Assembly (NCBI GenBank): GCA_017547525.1
Contig: JAFYPL010000031.1
Coordinates: forward strand, 1 to 51,299
Origin: Oscillospiraceae bacterium
GTDB lineage: Bacteria > Bacillota > Clostridia > Oscillospirales > Ruminococcaceae
Direction: 5' to 3'
DNA: 51,299 nt
Position 1 is the first letter of the stretch, and each line of letters begins with the position of its first letter. Both the position numbers and the translations under genes were made by a program. The notes under the pieces are model-generated. The model searched no databases and was not told the origin of the DNA. It saw only the letters and a program-made list of their open reading frames with translations. Shown here piece by piece: positions 41,675 through 49,465 of the stretch.

Positions 41675-41953
41675 TTACAGAGCGATGATCATTGTGCGCA
41701 GAAGACCTTCTGTGATCTTGAACACACGATCAAGTTCTGCAGGGAAAGCAGATTCGCTTTCGAAAGTAAACAGAACATAATAACCTTCTGTTTCTTTGTT
41801 GATCATGTAAGCAAGTTTTCTTTTGCCCCATTCGTCAACAGAAACCATTGTACCGTTAGCTGAGATAAGGTTTGAGAATTTTTCAACAAGACCTTTAATA
41901 GCTTCTTCATCCTGTTTTGTGCTGATTACAACCATTGATTCGTATTTCTGCAT
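41675..41953 (-). CDS. rpsF: Ribosomal protein bS6
   Basis: A 92-residue bS6 that pairs with bS18 on the 30S platform. MQKYESMVVISTKQDEEAI at the start and WGKRKLAYMINKETEGYYVL in the middle are diagnostic. CAAGGAGGTAAATAACA precedes ATG 41953. First gene of the operon, with a structured leader upstream. Confidence 0.97.
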   Translation of the reverse strand: MQKYESMVVISTKQDEEAIKGLVEKFSNLISANGTMVSVDEWGKRKLAYMINKETEGYYVLFTFESESAFPAELDRVFKITEGLLRTMIIAL

Positions 41954-41981
41954 TGTTATTTACCTCCTTGTGGACTTTAAG

Positions 41982-42023
41982 GCCCTGCCTTGTGCAGGGC
42001 AAGGACGCTGTGCACTACACAGC
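41982..42023 (-). promoter_or_regulatory. Structured leader of rpsF (possible S6:S18 autoregulatory RNA)
   Basis: Two hairpins in the ~70-nt leader: GCTGTG/CACAGC at 42007-42023 and GCCCTGC/GCAGGGC at 41982-42000. An S6:S18-binding RNA is known at this position in many bacteria; whether these stems are that motif is not settled by eye. Confidence 0.45.
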
Positions 42024-42030
42024 AAAAATT

Positions 42031-42059
42031 ATTATATCAATAAATCCCCTTTTCGTCAA
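42031..42059 (-). promoter_or_regulatory. Promoter of the rpsF operon
   Basis: On the minus strand: -35 TTGACG (42054-42059), 17-bp spacer, -10 TATAAT (42031-42036). Confidence 0.8.
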
Positions 42060-42098
42060 GAGGATTATTGTATAAATCATAGATTTTTTGGCCTGAAT

Positions 42099-42965
42099 TT
42101 AGATGTTTTTTACAAATTCTTTCAGGTAGTTTATGAAATCTTCACCGATTTCAGGATGTTTGATGGCCTGTTCTACATTGGCTATCATCACACCCAATTT
42201 ATTGCCCATATCGTAGCGTTTACCTTCGAAATCGACTGCGTTCATCTTGCCTTCTCTGGCCATTACGGCCATGGCATCTGTCAGCTGAATTTCGCCACCA
42301 GCACCTGGCTTTGTGTTTTCCAGAATAGGGTAGATATCGGGTGTCAGCAGGCATCTGCCCAGTACAGAGTACAGTGAGAATTCCTGACCTTTTGCAGGTT
42401 TTTCAATCATATCAGTAACACTGTAGATATTATCGCGTATATTTTCAATTTTCAGAGAAGAGTATCTGGAGATAGCATCTTCGCTTACTTCTTTTATACA
42501 TACACAGGCTTTGCCGAATTCGTTATAAGCTTCAATCAGCTGAAGGGCTACAGGCTTTTCACCGAAAATAACATCATCAGGATACAGTACCATAAATGGT
42601 TCGTTGCCTGTAAATTCTTTGGCACAAAGAATTGCATGACCCAGACCTTTTGCTTCCTTCTGGCGCAGATAATATACATTTGCCAGTTCACTTATACCCT
42701 GAATCTGCTGCAGTGCATCTTCTTTACCTGGTTTGGACAGGGCTTTTTCCAGTTCAGGACTTTTATCGAAATGATTTTCGATTGTTTCCTTACCGCGGGA
42801 AGTGATGATGAGGATATCAGTAATACCACTTTTTACGCATTCTTCCACTATGTACTGGATGCTTGGTTTATCAACTATCGGCAGCATTTCTTTTGGTACT
42901 GCTTTTGTCATAGGCAATACGCGTGTGCCAAAACCGGCTGCCGGGATAACTGCTTTTCTTATCAT
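42099..42965 (-). CDS. galU: UTP-glucose-1-phosphate uridylyltransferase GalU
   Basis: A 288-residue nucleotidyltransferase producing UDP-glucose for glycans and glycolipids. KAVIPAAGFGTRVLPMTKAVPKEMLPI is represented here by its core, AAGFGTRVLPMTKAVPKEML; KPSIQYIVEE, GLGHAILCAKEF, YPDDVIFGEKP and FEGKRYDMGNKLG are typical. It is the second gene of an operon, 20 nt after the RING/zinc-ribbon membrane protein. CAGGAG precedes ATG 42965. Confidence 0.97.
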   Translation of the reverse strand: MIRKAVIPAAGFGTRVLPMTKAVPKEMLPIVDKPSIQYIVEECVKSGITDILIITSRGKETIENHFDKSPELEKALSKPGKEDALQQIQGISELANVYYLRQKEAKGLGHAILCAKEFTGNEPFMVLYPDDVIFGEKPVALQLIEAYNEFGKACVCIKEVSEDAISRYSSLKIENIRDNIYSVTDMIEKPAKGQEFSLYSVLGRCLLTPDIYPILENTKPGAGGEIQLTDAMAVMAREGKMNAVDFEGKRYDMGNKLGVMIANVEQAIKHPEIGEDFINYLKEFVKNI

Positions 42966-42985
42966 TTCAATACTCCTGTATATTA

Positions 42986-43894
42986 TTATGCCATCAGCAT
43001 TGTCATTATATAGAAAACAGCAAACATAGTTACTGCTAACATACCTATTTTGCTAGGGCCTGCTTGTTCCATAATTTTCTGGTAGTATACATTTCTGTCA
43101 CCATATGATTCTTCTTTCAGCTGCTTCAGTTTTTTTACTGTAGCTTTTCTGTACATAGGTATAGCCATGAAAGCCATAACAAAGCTTACTGCAAGCACAA
43201 TCATATGACATATGGATGCAACTGATTCGATACCAGGGAACATATAGGATTTACCCAGAACACCCAGTTCCACAGCCATTACTATGAAATACGGAATGTT
43301 CATCAAACCATTGAACGCTGCAGTTACAAGTGCAACTTTCCACATTTTTCTGAAAAGGAACCACAGTGGTGTAAAGAGGAATGCAGCACCGTTGAATGGT
43401 TTATATTTAGCATCTTTGTCCATTCTTCTGAATTTGTGGATGTAGTAGTGAGAGTTAGGTCCGATATAAGCAACCATATCTCTCACAGGTACGCCGTCGA
43501 TTTCACCAGCCAGTTCATTATTGATTCTTTCAAAATCAGCCTGTGAAATACTTACGCCCATCATGCCAGGAATACCAAATACCTGCACATTAGGCTGGCC
43601 GTTTTCTGGTTTTACAGCAGTAGCCATGCTCTGGCCACAATTTTCGCAGAACAGTGTACCTGCAGGCATAACTGCTTTGCAGTGAGGACATGTGAGTCTA
43701 TTTTGTTCAGGCTCTTTAACTATTGGCTGCCATTCAAAATCAGTATCGTGTTTGTCAGCGTTTACACAGTGACCTACCTGATGCCAGCACTCTCTGTGAT
43801 GAGGTGTACCACACTCAGGACATGTTACGATGTCACTGTTAATATCAAATGCTTTGCCACATACATCGCAAAGCTGATCGTTAAATTTATACAT
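42986..43894 (-). CDS. RING-finger-like/zinc-ribbon membrane protein (DUF2628-like)
   Basis: A 302-residue protein. The N-terminal RING-like zinc domain has LCDVCGKAF, TCPECGTPHHRECW and GHC. A zinc ribbon follows (CPHCKAVM, CENCGQSM, about residues 70-95). Three to four membrane segments lie in the C-terminal half (about 180-300), with FKYKPFNGAAFLFTPLWFLFRK-like residues before them, as in DUF2628 proteins. The first sensible start is ATG 43894 with GGGAGAAG upstream; a longer start at 43915 lacks this. Function unknown. Co-transcribed with galU. Confidence 0.8.
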   Translation of the reverse strand: MYKFNDQLCDVCGKAFDINSDIVTCPECGTPHHRECWHQVGHCVNADKHDTDFEWQPIVKEPEQNRLTCPHCKAVMPAGTLFCENCGQSMATAVKPENGQPNVQVFGIPGMMGVSISQADFERINNELAGEIDGVPVRDMVAYIGPNSHYYIHKFRRMDKDAKYKPFNGAAFLFTPLWFLFRKMWKVALVTAAFNGLMNIPYFIVMAVELGVLGKSYMFPGIESVASICHMIVLAVSFVMAFMAIPMYRKATVKKLKQLKEESYGDRNVYYQKIMEQAGPSKIGMLAVTMFAVFYIMTMLMA

Positions 43895-44051
43895 ATTCTT
43901 CTCCCATAAATGCAAAATGTTGCATTACCCTGTATTATATCATAAATTTAATATTTATGTAAAGTAATAAATCCTTTATTTTATAAAGTCTATTGCCTGA
44001 AGGATACATTTTTGTTATAATAAACTTTATGAGTGTAAATAGCATTAAATA

Positions 44052-44080
44052 TTGACTTTACACACTTACCGCTATATTAT
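44052..44080 (+). promoter_or_regulatory. Promoter of prfB
   Basis: -35 TTGACT (44052-44057), 17-bp spacer, -10 TATTAT (44075-44080). A second match lies upstream: TTGCCT (43993-43998), 17 bp, TATAAT (44016-44021). Between them GTGTAAA/TTTACAC forms a dyad. Confidence 0.55.
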
Positions 44081-44115
44081 ATTGTAATGTACAAATGTGA
44101 AAAATTGGGGTAAAT

Positions 44116-45240
44116 ATGATACTTATTGATGATTATAAGAAAATTTTAAACGATACAAGACCACAGATTACAGAACTGGAAAAAAGTACAGGCTATGAAA
44201 CTCTGTCCGGTCAGATAGAAGAACTGGAAATGCACACACAACAACCTGATTTCTGGAATGATCAGGAACGCTCTACAAAGATTTTTGCACAGCTGAAAGT
44301 GCTGAAAGACAAAAAAGGCGGTGTGGACGATATCAAAAACACACATTCTGACCTTGAAACAATGATTGAACTGTATGTAGAACTGGAAGACGAAGAAATG
44401 GAAGCAGAAATCGTTGCTACAGCTGCTGCACTTCAGGATAAAATTGAACAGCTGAGACTGACTACACTGCTGACAGGTGAATATGATGCAAATAATGCTA
44501 TCATCACACTTCATGCAGGTGCAGGCGGTACAGAAAGTCAGGACTGGTGCGAAATGCTGTTCAGAATGTACACACGTTACTGTACAAAAATGGGCTGGAA
44601 AACACAGACCATTGACTATCAGGAAGGCGATGAAGCTGGTATCAAATCTGTTTCATTCTCAATCGAAGGTAACAATGCATATGGCTTCCTGAAATCAGAA
44701 AACGGTGTTCATCGTCTGGTAAGAATTTCACCATTCGACTCTTCAGGACGCAGACATACATCTTTCTCTTCCTGTGAAGTTATGCCTGAAATCGAAAACG
44801 ATACAGATATTGTTATCCGTGAAGAAGATATCAAAATGGACGTTTATCGTGCGTCTGGTGCAGGTGGCCAGCATGTTAACAAAACATCATCTGCTGTACG
44901 TCTGACACATATTCCTACAGGTATTGTAGTAGCATGTCAGAATGAAAGAAGCCAGTTTCAGAACAAAGATATGTGTATGAAAATGCTGAAAGCTAAGCTG
45001 GCACAGATCAAAGAAAGAGAACATCTGGATAAAATCGAAGATATTAAAGGTGTACAGAAAGAAATCGCATGGGGCAGCCAGATCCGCAGCTATGTATTTA
45101 TGCCATATACATTGGTAAAAGACCATCGTACAGGACATGAAGACGGCCGTGTTGATATGGTTATGGATGGTGCTATCCAGGGCTTCCTGAATGCATACCT
45201 TTCAGCAGCAAGCAAAGGCGAACTGGAAAATAACGGTTAA
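44116..45240 (+). CDS. prfB: Peptide chain release factor 2
   Basis: A 374-residue RF2 that terminates translation at UGA and UAA. The SPF stop-codon motif is in VRISPFDSSGRR, and the GGQ peptidyl-hydrolysis motif is in SGAGGQHVNKT. The N-terminal helical domain (about 1-110) and overall length are complete in one frame, so the in-frame UGA frameshift site found near codon 25 of many prfB genes is absent. The start has only a weak TTGGGGTAAAT site. It is monocistronic. Confidence 0.97.
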   Translation: MILIDDYKKILNDTRPQITELEKSTGYETLSGQIEELEMHTQQPDFWNDQERSTKIFAQLKVLKDKKGGVDDIKNTHSDLETMIELYVELEDEEMEAEIVATAAALQDKIEQLRLTTLLTGEYDANNAIITLHAGAGGTESQDWCEMLFRMYTRYCTKMGWKTQTIDYQEGDEAGIKSVSFSIEGNNAYGFLKSENGVHRLVRISPFDSSGRRHTSFSSCEVMPEIENDTDIVIREEDIKMDVYRASGAGGQHVNKTSSAVRLTHIPTGIVVACQNERSQFQNKDMCMKMLKAKLAQIKEREHLDKIEDIKGVQKEIAWGSQIRSYVFMPYTLVKDHRTGHEDGRVDMVMDGAIQGFLNAYLSAASKGELENNG

Positions 45241-45408
45241 TTTAAATATTGAGGACAGGGTATTAACCCTGTCTTTTTTGTGTGTAATTTAAAATTATTT
45301 AACAGAAATTTCTCATTTATACTATTTTGAAATTTCCCAATATATGGTAGAATACAATTAAAAGATAGGATTTATATCCTGAACGAAAAAATATAAAGGA
45401 GTAACACT

Positions 45409-45894
45409 ATGGAACTGGAAAAAGTATTACTTTCACGTAAATCCTGCCGCGCTTACCTTGATAAAGCAGTAGAGGAAGAAAAACTGGAAAGGGTTATCAC
45501 TTCAGCATCACTGGCACCACTGGGCCTGCCAAAAATGTGTACACCTATGCTGACACTGGTTACAGATAAAGTAGCACTGGAAGAACTGGGCGGCGTTTAC
45601 GGCGCACCTGCACTGATTATTGTATCCTGCCCACCATCACCAGCGCCCGGTCTTGCTGACCAGAATGCTGCTTGTGTAGTGGAAATGATGTCTCTGGTAG
45701 CTACAGAAGAAGGTCTGGGTAACATTTATCTCTATGGCGCACCTATTACATTACAGCAGAAGGCAGAGCTGAAAGAAAAAATGGGTATTCCTGAAAACTT
45801 TACCCCTCTTGCAGCACTTGCTGTAGGCTACAGTACAGAAGATGTAGCAGTATGCAAAGAATTTGCACCAAAACTTGAACTGACAAAATTCTGA
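45409..45894 (+). CDS. Short nitroreductase-family protein
   Basis: A 161-residue flavoprotein-like protein. LLSRKSCRAYLDKAVEEEKL matches the nitroreductase start (R-S-x-R-x-(Y/F)), AALAVGYSTED matches the family's late (A/I)-(x)-(I/V)-G-Y block, and GAPALIIVSCPP and MMSLVATEEGLGNIYLYG lie between. It is at the short end of the family. It probably binds FMN; the substrate is unknown. AAAGGAGTAACACT precedes ATG 45409. Monocistronic with a strong terminator. Confidence 0.85.
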   Translation: MELEKVLLSRKSCRAYLDKAVEEEKLERVITSASLAPLGLPKMCTPMLTLVTDKVALEELGGVYGAPALIIVSCPPSPAPGLADQNAACVVEMMSLVATEEGLGNIYLYGAPITLQQKAELKEKMGIPENFTPLAALAVGYSTEDVAVCKEFAPKLELTKF

Positions 45895-45907
45895 TTATAA
45901 ACAAAAT

Positions 45908-45940
45908 AAAAACCGATGCTGAAAAGCATCGGTTTTTTTG
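45908..45940. terminator. Bidirectional terminator after the nitroreductase gene
   Basis: AAAAACCGATGCT (45908-45920) and AGCATCGGTTTTT (45925-45937), a 13-bp stem with a GAAA loop. It also serves the convergent ECF gene. Confidence 0.95.
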
Positions 45941-45945
45941 TGTGA

Positions 45946-46464
45946 TTATCTGTTTGAAGAAGCTTTTTCTGCCAGTAACAGAGTGTTTATCAGCGGCTGT
46001 ATCAGTATGCCACAGAAAAAGTTGCTGGTACCATGGACAAAGTCCCATGGCAGGCCGGCTACTATCCATGCAAGCATCTGTTTATAATTAAGCCCGAAAA
46101 TCAGCGCCTGTGCCGGAGCATACAGTGTGCCGTAGGCATAACCATGTAATGCACATACAATCATATATACCAAAGGTCGTACCTTGGCAGGTATATTGCG
46201 GGGTAGCAACATTACTACAGCCCACAATACTGTCCATAAATACAGGTATGGCAACCACCATGTAGCAAAACCTGAAAACAGGCCTGTTATAAATACAAAT
46301 ACATATATGGGGAACAGGGCTTTTTTTCTGTATACTACAGTAAGTGCGACTACAAACGTACCGAGCAAATGTACATTTGGCAAAAGCTCCATAATCATTT
46401 TGGACAGGTACATCACAGAGCCCAGCAGAGAAAAAACAGTTATTTCCTTTATAGTGAGCTTCAT
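45946..46464 (-). CDS. ECF transporter S component (probable cobalamin or related corrinoid)
   Basis: A 172-residue integral membrane protein with about six hydrophobic segments, the size and look of an energy-coupling-factor substrate-binding subunit (LLGSVMYLSKMIMELLPNVH, LLGTFVVALTVVYRKKALFP). The generic ECF ATPases and T protein must be encoded elsewhere. Its start overlaps the DUF4430 lipoprotein stop (TAATG), and a cobalamin riboswitch precedes both, so uptake of B12 or a B12-linked compound is inferred. QueT-like folds are similar, so substrate assignment rests on context. Confidence 0.8.
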   Translation of the reverse strand: MKLTIKEITVFSLLGSVMYLSKMIMELLPNVHLLGTFVVALTVVYRKKALFPIYVFVFITGLFSGFATWWLPYLYLWTVLWAVVMLLPRNIPAKVRPLVYMIVCALHGYAYGTLYAPAQALIFGLNYKQMLAWIVAGLPWDFVHGTSNFFCGILIQPLINTLLLAEKASSNR

Positions 46465-46922
46465 TATTTTTCTACTTTCAGAGCATAGGCAGAGCCAGTA
46501 ACAATATCTGTTGTATCTACACCACTCATTGCGTATTCACCGTCAATGTAGAATGCCCAGTATGTCTGGTCAACATTATAATCAGCAACTATACCATTTA
46601 CCTCTTTTATATAAAGGCCATAATCACCATCTTCACCAGCGATTATATTTACTTCCAGAAGTGCGGTGCCAACGATAGTCTGGTCTGTGTTTACTGTAAA
46701 GTTCTTTTCTTCACCTGTGCCATCTGTAACGCTGAGCGCGAATGTGGTATCACCATCACCTATAACATCACCGTCGTTATAAACTGTTGTGATAGTTGTT
46801 GATGTGGAATTTTCTTCCTGATTTGTCTGCTGGCCGCAGCCGATTGTAAACAGTGCCATAGCCACAATAAGCACAATACAAAAGACACGGGACAAAGCAG
46901 TTTTAAGCTGTTTTGTTTTCAT
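46464..46922 (-). CDS. DUF4430 (transcobalamin-like) lipoprotein
   Basis: A 152-residue secreted lipoprotein. The signal peptide ends at the lipobox LFTIGC. A Thr-rich linker (STSTTITTVYND) leads to a DUF4430-type domain: VIGDGDTTFALSVTD, VGTALLEVNIIAGEDGDYGL, IVADYNVDQTYWAFYIDGEY, MSGVDTTDIVTGSAYALK. This domain is related to the C-terminal domain of transcobalamin and intrinsic factor. It probably captures a corrinoid and hands it to the ECF S component. ATG 46922 follows AAAAGGAGAC. It is directly downstream of the cobalamin riboswitch. Confidence 0.85.
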   Translation of the reverse strand: MKTKQLKTALSRVFCIVLIVAMALFTIGCGQQTNQEENSTSTTITTVYNDGDVIGDGDTTFALSVTDGTGEEKNFTVNTDQTIVGTALLEVNIIAGEDGDYGLYIKEVNGIVADYNVDQTYWAFYIDGEYAMSGVDTTDIVTGSAYALKVEK

Positions 46923-46984
46923 GTTTTTTGTCTCCTTTTTATATTTTGTTTTTTCACTTTGACTGACCGGAACTCGCGGTATTT

Positions 46985-47150
46985 GCAAAGTATTCTGTCC
47001 GGATATTCCGGCTGGGTACTTTTTCTGCAGTCTTCTCAGCATAGCCAATGACCATTCCCTGTAGTGGCACAGGTAAGCAGAAAAAATAAATGTACCTTAC
47101 GGCGGCGGGCCCGCACAGGTTTTTCACCTGTTTCCCCGAACAGGTCTATT
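46985..47150 (-). ncRNA. Cobalamin riboswitch
   Basis: On the minus strand: GGGGAAACAGGTGAAAAACC, then TGCGGGCCCGCCGCCGTAAG, later GTGCCACTACAGGGAATGG and CTGAGAAGACTGCAG. These match, in order, the conserved GGTGAAA, GCGG-CCCGCC-x-CTGTAA, GCCACTG/GGGAA and AGAAGAC core blocks of adenosylcobalamin riboswitches. It lies 60-230 nt before the DUF4430 lipoprotein gene. A CCGGAATATCCGG hairpin downstream of the aptamer may be part of the expression platform. Boundaries are approximate. Confidence 0.85.
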
Positions 47151-47213
47151 CTATCACATAGCTGTGTTATATACAATACCACCATTGCCTTTACAAACAA
47201 TGGTGGTATAACT

Positions 47214-47450
47214 TTATTCTGATAACAGTTTTATTATGTTGTCGTAATTTTCTGGTTTATGTGGATACAGACAACCGGAGCAGTCTTTTATCTGTTTGCC
47301 GTTTGCGATTATATACTGTGGTGTGCCAGGACAATTTTCGTGCTGATATAAAGGACAGAAACAGAACAGACAATTTATATCACTGTCAACATTATGACAT
47401 GGATAATACTGACAATCCTTATTTTTGAAAAATTTGGAACAGTTTTCCAT
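47214..47450 (-). CDS. Cysteine-rich small metal-binding protein (PF04071-like)
   Basis: A 78-residue protein with about nine cysteines: MENCSKFF, NKDCQYYPCHN, INCLFCFCPLYQHENC and KDCSGCLYPH. The CxxCxCPLY pattern matches the Cys-rich small domain family, thought to bind metal. Such proteins are often found next to cobalamin or cofactor genes; here a cobalamin riboswitch lies just downstream but in a separate unit. The start ATG 47450 overlaps the stop of the D-aminoacyl-tRNA deacylase (TAATG), so the two are translationally coupled. Function unknown. Confidence 0.8.
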   Translation of the reverse strand: MENCSKFFKNKDCQYYPCHNVDSDINCLFCFCPLYQHENCPGTPQYIIANGKQIKDCSGCLYPHKPENYDNIIKLLSE

Positions 47451-48388
47451 TATTTCCACTCCAGTTCTTCAGGTGTGCGCAGTTTCTGATGTTTATAAAT
47501 AGGAATATTGTAGTGTGCCCCCAGTTTTCTTACCAGATCTTTATAACAGCCTTTCATTTTATCGTGGAAGAAAATGGCTTCTACGCCACCATATATATTA
47601 TCTATGCAATTACATGCTCTTTCAAATCCGGTTTCATCTTCATACTTACCGCTTACCAGCCACTGGTTGGCTATGATGTGAGTGATGCCAAAAGTTTCAT
47701 TATTACTCCACTGTGTGAAAACCGCCTGGGCAAAGTTTGGCTCAAAGTGAACACCGCCTACACAGAGCACGTTGTGTACTTTCATATTGTCATCGTTGAA
47801 AACGTGTGTCAGTGCACGTGCCAGTGCGCGGCATGCTGTATCATCATCCCAGCATTCCGGGCTGCTGCCTACTTCAATGTCTACCATAGGCACCGGAAAT
47901 TTTACCAGCAGGGAAGGGTCACCTTCGCCGCCGTGTACGCCGGACCAGTGAGTGGCTTCAGTTACCACACTGTATTCTTCCAGACCCATTTCCACACGGT
48001 TTCTTTCAAAAGCCAGCATAAGGTTTCGCATAAAGCGTGGTTTTGCTTTTCCGTAAATGCCGCTGTCAACATCACCCAGAGAGTGCACTGTCAGCACGTT
48101 GTCAGGTGCATTGGTGCCTTCGTGCCATGTAACCATAGCAGACATATCAAAATCAGAAAAATACTGGTTCATTTCCGGTAAAAATCTTTCATAATCACGG
48201 CAGATAGCTTTATCTGTAGGCACAAAATAATATTCGTGTGTGCCATCGTTGTATTTCATTACATCCTGTCCCTGAAAAACTATACCTGTGTTTTCAGTCA
48301 GAAAACCTTCGGTTTCCAGAATATCCCAGACACGGGCTGAAACATGCCCCCAGTTGTTTTTAGCATTTATAAAGTAAACAGCTTTCAT
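47450..48388 (-). CDS. DTD2/GEK1-type D-aminoacyl-tRNA deacylase
   Basis: A 312-residue protein of the archaeal/plant DTD2 (PF04414) family, which hydrolyses D-amino acids from mischarged tRNA. Motifs: VTEATHWSGVHG, VDIEVGSSPECWDDDTACRALARAL (the E-x-G-S-x-x-E-W family core), and CVGGVHFEPNFAQAVF (the conserved GG-H-x-x-P-x-F motif). All core motifs are present, so it is likely active. In Gram-positives the usual deacylase is the smaller, unrelated Dtd. GAGGGGAGTC precedes ATG 48388. It is coupled to the Cys-rich small protein. Confidence 0.85.
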   Translation of the reverse strand: MKAVYFINAKNNWGHVSARVWDILETEGFLTENTGIVFQGQDVMKYNDGTHEYYFVPTDKAICRDYERFLPEMNQYFSDFDMSAMVTWHEGTNAPDNVLTVHSLGDVDSGIYGKAKPRFMRNLMLAFERNRVEMGLEEYSVVTEATHWSGVHGGEGDPSLLVKFPVPMVDIEVGSSPECWDDDTACRALARALTHVFNDDNMKVHNVLCVGGVHFEPNFAQAVFTQWSNNETFGITHIIANQWLVSGKYEDETGFERACNCIDNIYGGVEAIFFHDKMKGCYKDLVRKLGAHYNIPIYKHQKLRTPEELEWK

Positions 48389-48463
48389 TTTGACTCCCCT
48401 CTGATAACATATAGATTAAATGTACAATAAAAAATGATATGTGTCAACTGACATAGTAAAAGA

Positions 48464-48490
48464 AAAAAGCACCTGTAAAAGGTGCTTTTT
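48464..48490 (-). terminator. Terminator after dnaC
   Basis: AAAAAGCACCT (48464-48474) and AGGTGCTTTTT (48480-48490), just beyond the dnaC stop. Confidence 0.9.
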
Positions 48491-48491
48491 G

Positions 48492-49463
48492 TTATCTGTT
48501 TTTCAGTATTCTTATATCGTCGCCCACAAAGAATAGTCTTTCGCAACTGCCCATAAGACGGGAAGATATTTTTTCGCCATATCTTTTCTGCAATGCGCTC
48601 TGTGATGCAAGATTTGTTGTATAGATACAAGGCTTGCCGTTTATCATTCTGGTGTTTACAATATTGTAAAATACACTGAGAGAAAAATTAGTCATGCTTT
48701 CTGCACCCAGGTCATCCAGAATAAACAGGTCACATTCCAGTATATCGCTGATTACGTCTTCATCAGTGTATCTGGCTTGTTCGATTTTGCTGAAAAGACT
48801 CTGTGCAGAGGCGTACATTACTACAAAACCTTTTTCCATACATACTTTTGCTATAGAGCAGGCCAGATGTGTCTTACCCAGACCGGCGTTGCCCAGCATC
48901 AGCAGGCTTTTATTGTTCAGTGAGAAATTGGCAGCGTATGCCTTGCAATAGTCAAAGATGGCTTTCATCTGGCTGTAAGGTACTACAGTAGCACCACTGG
49001 AAGTTTCCAGTGCTTTTTTAGGATAAAACTCCAGTCTGAACTGTTCAAATGAATTGTCAGGTGCAGGTGACAGCAGTGTCAGCATCTGCTGACGCTGTCT
49101 CGTTATTTCATCTTTCATACAGCGGCAGGCTTTGCCATTTACAATACCAGTGTCCTGACATACAGGGCAGTAATACTGCATAGCAAGATCATTTTCGCTG
49201 TATCCTGCTTCTTCCAGAATATTTGCACGTAAAGCAATCAACCGGTCCATTTTCCGGCGTAAAGCAGCGGCTTCCCGGGTGTTTTTGCTCAGTATAGCCA
49301 GTGTATGACCAGCACCAGTTTCAGTGATTTCATCATTGATCTGGCGTATCTGTGGTAATTTGCTCAATATCTCTTCCTGCTTGGCCAGATGTCTTGCTCT
49401 TGCAGCCAGACGTCTGGTTTCCAGTACAGAATAGGCGCTGTTGTAGCTGTCGCCTTTTGCCAT
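48492..49463 (-). CDS. DnaC/DnaI-type replicative helicase loader
   Basis: A 323-residue AAA+ ATPase that loads the replicative helicase. The N-terminal half has a Cys cluster (YYCPVCQDTGIVNGKACRC), the zinc-type helicase-binding region of DnaI-like proteins. The ATPase has Walker A MLGNAGLGKTHL, Walker B LFILDDLGAE and sensor-I-like YTTNL, ending with SRLMG for arginine function. It follows dnaD with a 2-nt gap, so the two act together in primosome assembly. Confidence 0.9.
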   Translation of the reverse strand: MAKGDSYNSAYSVLETRRLAARARHLAKQEEILSKLPQIRQINDEITETGAGHTLAILSKNTREAAALRRKMDRLIALRANILEEAGYSENDLAMQYYCPVCQDTGIVNGKACRCMKDEITRQRQQMLTLLSPAPDNSFEQFRLEFYPKKALETSSGATVVPYSQMKAIFDYCKAYAANFSLNNKSLLMLGNAGLGKTHLACSIAKVCMEKGFVVMYASAQSLFSKIEQARYTDEDVISDILECDLFILDDLGAESMTNFSLSVFYNIVNTRMINGKPCIYTTNLASQSALQKRYGEKISSRLMGSCERLFFVGDDIRILKNR

Positions 49464-49465
49464 GT

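Noticed and set aside
44116-44200. Programmed frameshift in prfB
   Set aside because: The reading frame is open from ATG through the whole conserved protein; no in-frame TGA is near codon 25.
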